Shown: positions 5,355-11,833 of the stretch, piece after piece
How positions within the stretch are numbered: position 1 is the first letter of the stretch
Layout of the letters: each line of letters opens with the position of its first letter
From: an uncultured Streptococcus sp.
GTDB lineage: Bacteria; Bacillota; Bacilli; Lactobacillales; Streptococcaceae
DNA: 11,833 nucleotides
Assembly (NCBI RefSeq): GCF_959025735.1
Contig: NZ_CAUFJQ010000056.1
Coordinates: 1-11,833 of the forward strand
Reading direction: 5' to 3'
Translations under genes and position numbers: made by a program
Notes under the pieces: generated by a model
Told to the model about the DNA's origin: nothing
Databases searched by the model: none
The model's input: only the letters and a program-made list of their open reading frames with translations

Positions 5355-5386
5355 GTGCCTGAAACAATTATGTTTCAGGCACTTTT
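5355..5386 (+). terminator. Terminator, probably ending the msrAB transcript
   Basis: Perfect 11-bp stem GTGCCTGAAAC (5355-5365) with GTTTCAGGCAC (5372-5382), 6-base loop, then TTTT. The best terminator between msrAB and capA. Confidence 0.8.
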
Positions 5387-5527
5387 CTCACAGCGGAAAG
5401 TTTCAGTAGATGCTTGCATCAGTTGAAAATCGTGATGATGTTTTCTGCTTTGAAGAAACCATTCTTTTAATATCAAATCATTTAGAAGTTCTGTTTTGCA
5501 GAACTTTTATTCTCCTCTGGAAATTTG

Positions 5528-5536
5528 TGATACAAT
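5528..5536 (+). promoter_or_regulatory. capA operon promoter (extended -10)
   Basis: TGATACAAT: TGN followed by TACAAT (5531-5536). The -35 region (about 5508-5513) is poor, which extended -10 promoters tolerate. A hairpin at 5486-5506 lies just upstream. Confidence 0.65.
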
Positions 5537-5593
5537 GAAGAGAAAGTATTTCAATGACAGCTCAATCTGTTGAGGTAGGAAGAAGAGGTAGGA

Positions 5594-6937
5594 ATGTTAG
5601 AGAAGTGGGAGAATGTGAAAGGGACCATCAAGACGATGGGAAAAGAGCTATCGGCGGCCTTTGATTGGGCTTTTGATCGCCTCTTTTCAAGGATTCAGCT
5701 GACGAATGAACAGTTTGTCTATGTGCTCTTGTCAGTCGTTTTTATCGTGGCCAATGCTATCTTGTGGGTGCAAAAGTTCCAAGGCTTTCCGATCACCGCA
5801 ACCGAACGGCCAGAGGTTGTGTACAAGGCCAAGACACCGGCTGATCAGATTCCTCATACAGCTCGGATCATGGCCAATGGAGATCAGCTCTACCATGATT
5901 TGGTCTATATGAGCGCACAAAAAGAAGATGGGACCTATGATTTTCATGAAAATTATGAGTATGTCAAACCCTGGCTACAAAAGGCGGATCTGGCCTTGGG
6001 AGATTTTGAGGGAACCATTAACCCGAATTATTATTTGTCAGGTTATCCCCTCTTTAATGCGCCGAGCGAAGTCGTACCAGCCATCAAGGATGCTGGTTAT
6101 GATGTCATGGATTTGGGACACAACCATATCTTGGATTCAGGTCTAGAAGGGGTCTATTCGACAGCCAAGGCCTTTGAAGATGCAGGCATCACACCTGTCG
6201 GTGTCTACACGCATGAAAAGAGAGGCCAGGCCCCCTTGGTGATCAAGGAAGTGAATGGCATCAAGATTGCTATTCTAGCCTACGCATACGGCTTTAATGG
6301 AATGGAAACGACCCTTACTCCAGAGGAGCAAGTAGATGTCTTGTCTGATCTGGATGAAGAGCGGATGAAGGCGGAGATCCAAAAGGCAGAGCAAGAGGCC
6401 GATATCACCATTGTCATGCCCCAGATGGGAATCGAGTACCAGTTGGAGCCGACAGAAGAGCAAAAAGAGCTCTACCACAAGATGGTTTCTTGGGGAGCTG
6501 ATATCGTCTTTGGTGGGCATCCCCATGTTGTGGAGCCTGCTGAAGTGGTCAATAAAGATGGTCAAAACAAGCTCATCATCTACTCGATGGGGAATTTCCT
6601 GTCCAATCAGCGTCTGGAAACCATGGGGGACGTAGAGACTGCCCAATGGACAGAGCGAGGGGTCTTGATGGATGTGACCATCGAAAAGGTTGGTCGCAAG
6701 ACACGGATTAAGACGGCTACTGCTCATCCAACCTGGGTCAGTCGGACTCCGAAGGGCACCTATTCTCCTGAAGGCTATGACTTGTACAAGTACCAGACCT
6801 ATATTTTGGAAGATTTTATCCAGGGTGGCAAATACCGCGACAAGCTGGATGAGGAGACCAAGGAGAGAGTGGACACGGCTTACCGAGAAATGAAGGAACA
6901 TGTTCACTTGGACTGGCCTCAGAGTGGAAAGGAATAG
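5594..6937 (+). CDS. capA: CapA-family membrane-anchored metallophosphoesterase-like protein
   Basis: Belongs to the PGA_cap/CapA family, a calcineurin-like fold named after poly-gamma-glutamate capsule proteins; in streptococci without capB/capC the real substrate is unknown. The 447-aa product has a charged cytoplasmic N-terminus, one membrane segment (about 41-59) and an external catalytic domain from about 88. Metal-site signatures: NGDQLYHD (95-102), GDFEG (136-140), LGHNHILDSG (174-183), FGGHPHVVEP (306-315) and SMGNF (331-335). The HWGxE-like block reads PQMGIEY (276-282), with Gln-Met where many relatives have His-Trp. Start: ATG 5594 with AGAGGT upstream. It is the first gene of an operon, only 3 bases before the MutS-like gene. 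The name capA is by family; no capsule genes are in view. Confidence 0.88.
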   Translation: MLEKWENVKGTIKTMGKELSAAFDWAFDRLFSRIQLTNEQFVYVLLSVVFIVANAILWVQKFQGFPITATERPEVVYKAKTPADQIPHTARIMANGDQLYHDLVYMSAQKEDGTYDFHENYEYVKPWLQKADLALGDFEGTINPNYYLSGYPLFNAPSEVVPAIKDAGYDVMDLGHNHILDSGLEGVYSTAKAFEDAGITPVGVYTHEKRGQAPLVIKEVNGIKIAILAYAYGFNGMETTLTPEEQVDVLSDLDEERMKAEIQKAEQEADITIVMPQMGIEYQLEPTEEQKELYHKMVSWGADIVFGGHPHVVEPAEVVNKDGQNKLIIYSMGNFLSNQRLETMGDVETAQWTERGVLMDVTIEKVGRKTRIKTATAHPTWVSRTPKGTYSPEGYDLYKYQTYILEDFIQGGKYRDKLDEETKERVDTAYREMKEHVHLDWPQSGKE

Positions 6938-6940
6938 AGC

Positions 6941-8605
6941 ATGGAAGGAAATGTGAACTGGATCCCGCTTGGGATCCTAGGATTGATCGTGGTGATTTGG
7001 GCAACCAAATTTCTTACGGCTATCCGCCTCAAGCAAAAACTGAAGAAGGCTTGGGATGGAGCGCCTTTCTTTCGCAAGAAAGACACAGAAGAAAGTTTGA
7101 TAGATAGTCTGACTTATCCAGCTAAGGGACAGACGATCGATAGCCAAGTGGATGATCAGACCTGGCATGATTTGGCTTTGGATGCGGTCTTTGATCAGCT
7201 CAACTATACCCAATCGAGCCTTGGAGCAGAGGCTCTCTATCAAAAAATGCGCCTGCTGGAATTCCAGCCTCAGGACCAGCTTCATGACTTAGAAGCCTTC
7301 TTTGAAGAGCATCCTGATTTGCGCCTCAAGGTCCAGGTCATTTTCAACCAACTGGGCAAGAAGAACCACAACATGGCGCGGAGCATTGTCGCAAATCCCG
7401 GCAAGCATTATGCAGGTTTGCCCCTCTATCTAGCCTTGGCCTGCCTTCCCATTGTCTGTCTCTTTGCCATCCCCTTTGAGCCAGTCGGTGCCATTACCCT
7501 CTTGGTGATCAGTGTGGTCTTTAATATTGTCTTTTCGAGTTTGCGCAATTGGTCCAATAAAATCCGTCTGGATAATGTTAGCTATCTGGTCCGCATCTTT
7601 GCTTCGGCAGAACGCTTGAGCCATCTAGCCTTGCCACAACAAGAAGAACTAAAGCAAGCGGTCAAACCCTTTAAGAAAACGCGGATCCTTGCCAGTGTCT
7701 TGCAGAGTCCAACGGGGACCTCTGAGATGGAAATTGTTCTCCTCTACCTCAACGTTCTCTTTTTACTCCCGCAGATCGCTCAGGTTTATATTTACAATCA
7801 GGTGAAGGCTCATCAAAAAGAGGCCCAGAAGCTTCTGGATCTGCTAGGAGAGATGGAAGTCGCTATTAGCCTCTTGCGCCACAAGCGGGATCTAGAAGTG
7901 GTCTGCCAGCCAGTCTTTACAGAGACGGGTGGCATTGAGGGCGAGACGCTCTATCATCCCTTGCTGTCCAATCCGATTGCGAATGATGTGCATTTTCAGA
8001 AAAATATGGTCATCAGTGGGGACAATGCCTCCGGGAAATCGACCTACCTGAAAACTGTCGCCATCAATGCCATTCTGGCTCAAGGGTTAGGCTTTGCCTA
8101 TGGAGAAAGATTGGCCCTTCCTTACGGTCATGTCCTAACGGCTATGGATGTAAGCGATGATATTGAGGTTGGAGATAGCTACTTTATCACTGAGAGTAAA
8201 GCTATTTTACGTATGATTCAGCATCTGAAAATGCCTGGTTTTCACTACTTCTTTATTGACGAGCTCTTTAAGGGGACCAATACAATCGAGCGGATCGGAT
8301 CAGGCCTTGGGATTGTCCGCTGGTTGGCTGCCCAAAACTGCCTCTACATGATCTCCAGTCATGATATTGAGCTGGTCGCAGCTTCTGGTGAGGTCAATGA
8401 TAATTACCATTTCGACAGTCGCTATGTAGATGGCAAGATCGTCTTTGACTACCAGATTAAGCCAGGGTCAGCTGTGACTAAGAATGCGGTCAATACCCTA
8501 GAAAGTCTGCATTATCCAGAGGAGATTACGCAAACAGCCAAGGACTTGATTGACCAGTATGAAGAGACGGGGCACTGGTCTTTGAAAGAGATTGAAAAAG
8601 AATGA
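6941..8605 (+). CDS. Membrane-anchored MutS-family ATPase
   Basis: The C-terminal domain (about 320-530) is the MutS ABC-type ATPase: Walker A GDNASGKST (360-368), signature-like GDSYFITE (411-418), Walker B FFIDELFKGTN (437-447) and H-loop SSHD (472-475). The 554-aa chain lacks the mismatch-reading domain of MutS and instead carries hydrophobic segments at about 7-27, 160-178, 182-201 and 264-286, so it should sit in the membrane with the ATPase in the cytosol. The middle (about 205-262 and 285-320) resembles MutS lever/connector helices. Such proteins are often labelled mismatch repair, but a role in repair is not supported by this layout. ATG 6941 is chosen (AAAGGA upstream); an in-frame GTG at 6953 is an alternative. 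Second gene of the capA operon; the DUF554 gene follows after 22 bases. Confidence 0.85.
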   Translation: MEGNVNWIPLGILGLIVVIWATKFLTAIRLKQKLKKAWDGAPFFRKKDTEESLIDSLTYPAKGQTIDSQVDDQTWHDLALDAVFDQLNYTQSSLGAEALYQKMRLLEFQPQDQLHDLEAFFEEHPDLRLKVQVIFNQLGKKNHNMARSIVANPGKHYAGLPLYLALACLPIVCLFAIPFEPVGAITLLVISVVFNIVFSSLRNWSNKIRLDNVSYLVRIFASAERLSHLALPQQEELKQAVKPFKKTRILASVLQSPTGTSEMEIVLLYLNVLFLLPQIAQVYIYNQVKAHQKEAQKLLDLLGEMEVAISLLRHKRDLEVVCQPVFTETGGIEGETLYHPLLSNPIANDVHFQKNMVISGDNASGKSTYLKTVAINAILAQGLGFAYGERLALPYGHVLTAMDVSDDIEVGDSYFITESKAILRMIQHLKMPGFHYFFIDELFKGTNTIERIGSGLGIVRWLAAQNCLYMISSHDIELVAASGEVNDNYHFDSRYVDGKIVFDYQIKPGSAVTKNAVNTLESLHYPEEITQTAKDLIDQYEETGHWSLKEIEKE

Positions 8606-8627
8606 AAATGAACGAAGGAGTTTGTAA

Positions 8628-9344
8628 ATGATCGGTTTAGGGACCTTCTATAATGCCTTAGGGGTCGTATTTGGTGGGCTTTTAGGATTGCTCATCGGTC
8701 AACGTTTGTCAGAAGATTTTCATGAGACCCTTCTGAAAGTGACAGGAGTTGCTGTTTTTGTCTTGGGCATTGCAGGGACCTTGGAAAAGATGCTGGTGGT
8801 GCATGGAAGTCATGTGGAAAGTCGCGGCAGTATGATGTTGATTCTGAGTCTAGTGATCGGGACCGTTATCGGGGAACTCTTGAAGATTGAGGAAGGCTTT
8901 GAGCGCCTGGGAACCTGGCTGAAGAAAAAGACGGGCAACCAAGGTGATACCAGCTTTGTCGATGCCTTTATGACGACGGCCTTGACCATTTGTATCGGGG
9001 CTATGGCGGTAGTCGGAGCTGTCCAGGATGGCTTGACAGGCGACACTTCGACCTTGTTGGCCAAGGCTATTCTGGATATGGTCATCGTTCTGGTCTTGAC
9101 CGTTTCAAAAGGAAAGGGTGCCATCTTTGCGGTGGTTCCACTTGTGATCTTTCAGGGGGCGATTACGCTTTTGGCCCATTTGATCGCACCAATCATGACC
9201 CCACAAGCCCTTTCGAATCTGTCACTAGTTGGCTCCAGCCTCATTCTCTGTGTAGGGATCAACCTCATCTGGGGCAAACGAATCAAGGTCGCTAATCTCC
9301 TGCCTGCAGTGCTGATTGCCATTATTTGGGCCTTTGTTGGCTAA
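8628..9344 (+). CDS. DUF554 family membrane protein
   Basis: A 238-aa polytopic membrane protein of the DUF554 family (related to B. subtilis YdfK and E. coli YqgA). It begins with GTFYNALGVVFGGLLG, typical for the family, and has the conserved ICIGAMAVVGAVQDG (121-135). Hydrophobic segments are visible near 4-24, 38-52, 68-85, 115-133, 146-160, 165-187, 197-216 and 221-238, consistent with seven or eight passes. Function is unknown; transport has been suggested for the family without firm substrate. ATG 8628 has AAGGAG 8 bases upstream. It is the last gene of the capA operon, followed by a terminator. Confidence 0.9.
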   Translation: MIGLGTFYNALGVVFGGLLGLLIGQRLSEDFHETLLKVTGVAVFVLGIAGTLEKMLVVHGSHVESRGSMMLILSLVIGTVIGELLKIEEGFERLGTWLKKKTGNQGDTSFVDAFMTTALTICIGAMAVVGAVQDGLTGDTSTLLAKAILDMVIVLVLTVSKGKGAIFAVVPLVIFQGAITLLAHLIAPIMTPQALSNLSLVGSSLILCVGINLIWGKRIKVANLLPAVLIAIIWAFVG

Positions 9345-9355
9345 AAAAGCAGAAG

Positions 9356-9384
9356 CTAACCGGTAAAGACGGGTTAGTTTTTTT
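9356..9384 (+). terminator. Terminator of the capA operon
   Basis: CTAACC (9356-9361) pairs with GGTTAG (9372-9377), followed by seven T. The outer AAGC and GCTT could extend pairing. Confidence 0.85.
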
Positions 9385-9403
9385 GCTTGTCCTTGTAGTC
9401 TTG

Positions 9404-9449
9404 TTAGAAAAATGAAGATGCTCCGATTAGAAAAATGAAGATGCTCCGA
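9404..9449 (+). repeat. Perfect 23-bp tandem duplication
   Basis: 9404-9426 and 9427-9449 are identical over 23 bases (begin TTAGAAAAATGAAG, end ATGCTCCGA). It lies between the capA-operon terminator and the HD gene promoter. The end of the second copy, CTCC-GAAAA-GGAG, can form a small hairpin before a T-rich stretch. Identity of both copies suggests a recent duplication by slippage or recombination. Confidence 0.95.
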
Positions 9450-9507
9450 AAAGGAGGGAGTTTTCTTTTTGCAAATATGGGAATTCATTTATGTAAAACC
9501 TGATTTT

Positions 9508-9516
9508 TGGTATGAT
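9508..9516 (+). promoter_or_regulatory. Promoter of the HD-domain gene (extended -10)
   Basis: TGGTATGAT: TGN plus TATGAT (9511-9516); the -35 region near 9488-9493 (TTTATG) is weak. The in-frame ATG at 9512 lies inside this box, so it is not used as start. Confidence 0.6.
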
Positions 9517-9550
9517 AGTCGTAATTTCGAATAGGGAGGTTGGGGTCGCC

Positions 9551-10129
9551 ATGAGTGATTTGAATCAGACAGTTGAATTTATTAAAGAAATCGAGAAATT
9601 AAAGTCAGTAACAAGGTTTAATAGAACTCTTGATGGACGGTTTGAAAATAGTGCCGAGCATTCCTGGCAGGGTGCGATAGCTGCGATGGTTCTGCAAGAT
9701 TATTATCCCGAAAAATTGAATATGGAAAAGGTGATTTCTATGTTACTGATTCATGATTTAGGTGAGATTTATGCCGGAGATACTTGGGTGTTTGATGATG
9801 AAAAAAAGCTTCATGCTCATGATAGAGAGCTCGCATCTATAGAAAAAACAATGAGCCTCCTTCCAGAAGCAACATATTTGAATACGAAAAATTTGTGGTT
9901 GGAGTTTGAAAAAGGCCAGAGTCCTGAGGCAAGATATGCAAGAGTGATTGACGCATTGGTACCACTGATCAATCACTTGGAAGTGTCAGAAGTCGATTAT
10001 AATCCCGATCATATCCGTTCAGAGATGGTATTAGAAAAGAAAAAGTTCATAAAAAGTGAGTCCAAAGAGTTGTGGAAATTGACAGAAAAGTTAATTCAGG
10101 AAAGTGTAGAAAAGGGATTATATTTATGA
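9551..10129 (+). CDS. HD-domain phosphohydrolase, YfbR/HDDC2-like
   Basis: A 192-aa cytosolic HD-superfamily protein; relatives (E. coli YfbR, human HDDC2) are metal-dependent nucleotidases acting on 5'-deoxynucleotides, so a nucleotide-pool role is likely, not proven. Metal ligands are visible in order: SAEHSW with His37, LLIHDLGE with His68-Asp69 and Glu72, Asp77 in AGDTW, and Asp134 in RVIDAL; the early TRFNR (21-25) is a family feature that helps bind the base. Start ATG 9551, with GGGAGG about 12 bases upstream, slightly far; the in-frame ATG at 9512 sits in the promoter. The gene is visibly more AT-rich, with more AAA/AAT/TTA codons, than its neighbours, so it may have been acquired later. 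It is monocistronic, between its own promoter and terminator. Confidence 0.85.
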   Translation: MSDLNQTVEFIKEIEKLKSVTRFNRTLDGRFENSAEHSWQGAIAAMVLQDYYPEKLNMEKVISMLLIHDLGEIYAGDTWVFDDEKKLHAHDRELASIEKTMSLLPEATYLNTKNLWLEFEKGQSPEARYARVIDALVPLINHLEVSEVDYNPDHIRSEMVLEKKKFIKSESKELWKLTEKLIQESVEKGLYL

Positions 10130-10168
10130 TATCACTTGGTCTTTAGTAGCAACTTTCAGACTAAAAGT

Positions 10169-10195
10169 AAACCACCTGTTTTCACGGGTGGTTTT
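10169..10195 (+). terminator. Terminator of the HD gene
   Basis: AAACCACCTG (10169-10178) pairs with CGGGTGGTTT (10185-10194) around TTTTCA, one G-T pair, ending in a short T run. It lies directly upstream of the next promoter. Confidence 0.85.
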
Positions 10196-10210
10196 GACTG
10201 GCTTGATCTG

Positions 10211-10219
10211 TGGTATAAT
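10211..10219 (+). promoter_or_regulatory. Promoter of the HAD-GDSL operon (extended -10)
   Basis: TGGTATAAT with consensus TATAAT at 10214-10219. TTGACT (10194-10199) is only 14 bp away, too close for a normal -35, so the TG extension probably matters. The -35 region overlaps the preceding terminator. Confidence 0.75.
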
Positions 10220-10265
10220 GGAACCAGATAATTTGCACCCTTTGAAAGGGAAAAGGTTAGATTGT

Positions 10266-11114
10266 ATGATTAAGTTGATTGCAACAGATATGGATGGAAC
10301 CTTATTAGATGAGCGAGGAGAGGTGGATCTTCCGCGCCTGGAAAGGCTTTTGGACCACTTGGATCAAAAAGGGATTCGCTTTGTCATTGCGACGGGAAAT
10401 GAAATCCATCGCATGCGCCAGCTCTTGGGTCCTTTGGTCAAGCGGGTGACTCTGGTCGTAGCCAACGGAGCACGGATTTTTGAGGATGGCCAGATGATTC
10501 TAGGAAAATTCTGGGATCGAGAACTTGTGGAGGCGGTTCTTGCTTATTTTAAGGGGCGGGAAATTTCGGACCAGCTGGTTGTGTCAGCTGTCAATGGTGG
10601 CTTTGCCAAGGAAGGAACGGTCTTTACAGAAGTTGAGAAATTCATGCAGCCGGAAGTGATTGAAGCCTTGTACAAGCGGATGAAATTTGTCCCGGAATTG
10701 ACAGCAGATCTATTTGATCAGGTGCTTAAAATGAGTTTGGTGGTTGGCTTGGATCGTCTTGATCAAGTGCGTCGAGAAGTCCAGCAAGCTTTTGGAGATC
10801 AGCTCATGGCGGTTTCGAGCGGTTTTGGCAGCATGGATCTCTTACAAGCAGGCATTCACAAGGCTTGGGGACTGGCTCAATTAATGGAGATGTGGCAGCT
10901 TGATGCCAGCCAGGTCATGGCCTTTGGGGATAGCGGAAACGACATCGAAATGCTTGAAATGGCAGGTCACTCCTATGCTGTGGCTAATGCAGAAGAAGCT
11001 GTCAAAGCTGTTGCCAAACACCTAGCACCGAGCCATCAGGAAGGTGGTGTCTACCAGGTGATCGAAGAGTATTTAGGATTGACCCCCTGGGAACAAGTGA
11101 AAGGAAAGAATTAG
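10266..11114 (+). CDS. Cof-type HAD-IIB family phosphatase
   Basis: A 282-aa cytosolic phosphatase of the Cof/YidA group, which hydrolyses small sugar phosphates or similar metabolites; the substrate cannot be read from sequence. All four HAD motifs are present: I DMDGTLLD with nucleophile Asp8 and acid Asp10, II ATGNE with Thr43, III Lys199 in GIHKAWGL, IV GDSGNDIEML with Asp222 and Asp226. The cap domain (about 85-185) is of the C2 type. ATG 10266 is chosen because the protein then begins MIKLIATDMDG as usual; the frame upstream overlaps the terminator and promoter. Ribosome binding site AAAAGG is about 10 bases upstream. The stop codon is immediately followed by the start of the esterase gene, so the two form an operon. 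Confidence 0.92.
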   Translation: MIKLIATDMDGTLLDERGEVDLPRLERLLDHLDQKGIRFVIATGNEIHRMRQLLGPLVKRVTLVVANGARIFEDGQMILGKFWDRELVEAVLAYFKGREISDQLVVSAVNGGFAKEGTVFTEVEKFMQPEVIEALYKRMKFVPELTADLFDQVLKMSLVVGLDRLDQVRREVQQAFGDQLMAVSSGFGSMDLLQAGIHKAWGLAQLMEMWQLDASQVMAFGDSGNDIEMLEMAGHSYAVANAEEAVKAVAKHLAPSHQEGGVYQVIEEYLGLTPWEQVKGKN

Positions 11115-11747
11115 ATGGCGGTACAACTGTTAGAAGACTGGCTCTTAAAGGAGCAGGAGAAAATCATAACAACCTATCGGGAACTCAATCAAGCCCCTCT
11201 GAAGGAGCCTGGTTTGATCTTTATCGGGGACTCTATCATGGAGTATTTCCCCATTCATGAACTATTACAAAGTCCCAAACACATGGTCAATCGAGGAGTA
11301 CGAGGCTATAAGACGGATCTCCTTCGTCAGCATCTAGACGCCCATGTTTTTGGAACGGCGGTGGATCAGATCTTTCTCTTGATCGGGACCAATGATATCG
11401 GAAAAGAAATTCCTCAAAAGGAAACCTTGGACAATGTAGAAGCGGTCTTACAAGCAATCATGCGGGACTTTCCCCTAACTCACATCAACCTGATCTCGGT
11501 TCTACCTGTGAATCGTGAAGAGCGCTACAAACAAAAGGTCTATTTGCGGACCAATGAAAAAATTCAAGCCCTCAATCAGGCCTATCAAGAATTGGCCCAA
11601 GCCTACCACCAGGTCAGCTATGTCGATGTGTATTCGTCTTTATTGGATGAAGTGGGGCAGTTAGCAGAAGCCTATACGATAGATGGCCTCCATCTAAGTG
11701 TGGCTGGCTACCGCATCCTAGCACAAGCTCTGCAGGAGATAGTATAG
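11115..11747 (+). CDS. SGNH/GDSL-family esterase or lipase
   Basis: A 210-aa hydrolase of the SGNH fold, with no signal peptide, so probably cytosolic. The four blocks are clear: I FIGDSIMEY with nucleophile Ser40, II NRGVRGYKT with Gly61 or Gly64, III LIGTNDIG with Asn93, V DGLHLSVAGY with Asp190 and His193. Family members deacylate or de-esterify small molecules, carbohydrates or lipids; this resembles the platelet-activating-factor acetylhydrolase-like group common in streptococci, but the substrate is unknown. The ATG directly abuts the stop codon of the HAD gene, with AAAGGA upstream inside that gene, indicating translational coupling. A strong terminator follows. Confidence 0.92.
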   Translation: MAVQLLEDWLLKEQEKIITTYRELNQAPLKEPGLIFIGDSIMEYFPIHELLQSPKHMVNRGVRGYKTDLLRQHLDAHVFGTAVDQIFLLIGTNDIGKEIPQKETLDNVEAVLQAIMRDFPLTHINLISVLPVNREERYKQKVYLRTNEKIQALNQAYQELAQAYHQVSYVDVYSSLLDEVGQLAEAYTIDGLHLSVAGYRILAQALQEIV

Positions 11748-11781
11748 AGAAAAAAATAGGGAGCGAAAAAAGCCCAATCAG

Positions 11782-11812
11782 ACAAATCTTCAAAGGAAGA
11801 TTTGTTTTTTTT
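11782..11812 (+). terminator. Terminator of the HAD-GDSL operon
   Basis: Perfect 10-bp stem ACAAATCTTC (11782-11791) with GAAGATTTGT (11796-11805), AAAG loop, followed by seven more T. Confidence 0.95.
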
Positions 11813-11823
11813 AAAACTTTTGG

Positions 11824-11829
11824 TTGACA
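11824..11829 (+). promoter_or_regulatory. Possible -35 box at the window edge
   Basis: A consensus TTGACA stands just behind the terminator, where a promoter for the next gene would be expected. The matching -10 box would lie outside the window, so this cannot be confirmed. Confidence 0.35.
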
Positions 11830-11833
11830 AATG

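Larger units (their letters stand above)
5087..5593. other. Gene-free, hairpin-dense intergenic region
   Basis: No convincing gene in 507 bases. Consecutive foldable elements fill most of it: nested hairpins at 5124-5182 and 5183-5257, GTTCAA/TTGAAC at 5266-5283, a perfect hairpin at 5315-5337, a terminator at 5355-5386, a nested hairpin at 5401-5428 (TTTCA/TGAAA outside, GATG/CATC inside) and AAGTTCTG/CAGAACTT at 5486-5506. The capA promoter follows. Since no terminator lies close to the msrAB stop, the msrAB transcript may run through this region to about 5386. Confidence 0.7.

Noticed and set aside
5410..5538. A 42-codon plus-strand frame in the msrAB-capA gap
   Set aside because: It lacks a good ribosome binding site, has a stop directly before its ATG, and runs through a hairpin and the capA -10 box. 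It may be a decayed remnant, but coding is not supported.
6275..6907. A 210-codon minus-strand frame opposite capA
   Set aside because: Antisense shadow of the conserved CapA domain with no ribosome binding site or promoter.
9434..9502. A 22-codon frame starting in the second copy of the 23-bp tandem repeat
   Set aside because: No ribosome binding site before the ATG and no conserved features; it probably arises by chance from the repeat.
1..11833. CRISPR array, IS element, phage or tRNA genes
   Set aside because: No regularly spaced repeats, transposase or integrase motifs, or tRNA cloverleaf were seen on reading both strands.

Overview
The window looks like chromosomal core DNA of an oral Streptococcus of the mitis/sanguinis group (S. 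parasanguinis-like; species not proven). The reasons are the proteins (short cytosolic MsrA-MsrB fusion, class 1A PyrD, NADP-type GdhA, membrane MutS-like ATPase), strong AGGAGG-type ribosome binding sites, extended -10 promoters, GlnR and CodY boxes, and short structured intergenic repeats typical of streptococci. I see no phage, IS element, CRISPR array, tRNA or rRNA.

Layout. 1-2160, minus strand: an unrecognised 105-aa protein followed, further upstream, by gdhA, whose control region carries a perfect GlnR operator and a perfect CodY box. 2208-3286, plus: pyrDA with its own promoter and terminator. 3289-3463: a structured intergenic repeat, an inverted copy of which sits at the left edge, so the gdhA-pyrDA block is bracketed by the two copies. 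3515-4053: an unrecognised 109-aa helical protein plus a probable 28-aa hydrophobic peptide gene, closed by one terminator. 4066-5086: msrAB. 5087-5593: a 500-base gene-free stretch packed with nested hairpins, two terminators and the next promoter. 5528-9384: a three-gene operon of membrane proteins (CapA-like phosphoesterase, membrane-anchored MutS-family ATPase, DUF554 protein). 9404-10195: an AT-rich HD-domain nucleotidase-like gene preceded by a perfect 23-bp tandem duplication. 10211-11812: a two-gene operon of a Cof-type HAD phosphatase and an SGNH/GDSL esterase. The last bases hold a possible -35 box for a gene beyond the window.

How the genes work together. gdhA (ammonium assimilation into glutamate) is placed under both nitrogen (GlnR) and amino-acid/GTP (CodY) control; pyrDA supplies pyrimidines; msrAB repairs oxidised methionine; the CapA/MutS-like/DUF554 operon acts at or in the membrane and its joint role is unknown. 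The least explained parts are the 28-aa peptide with its 109-aa partner, the hairpin-dense region after msrAB, and the MutS-like membrane ATPase. None of these is shown to be a new system; they are the best places to look.
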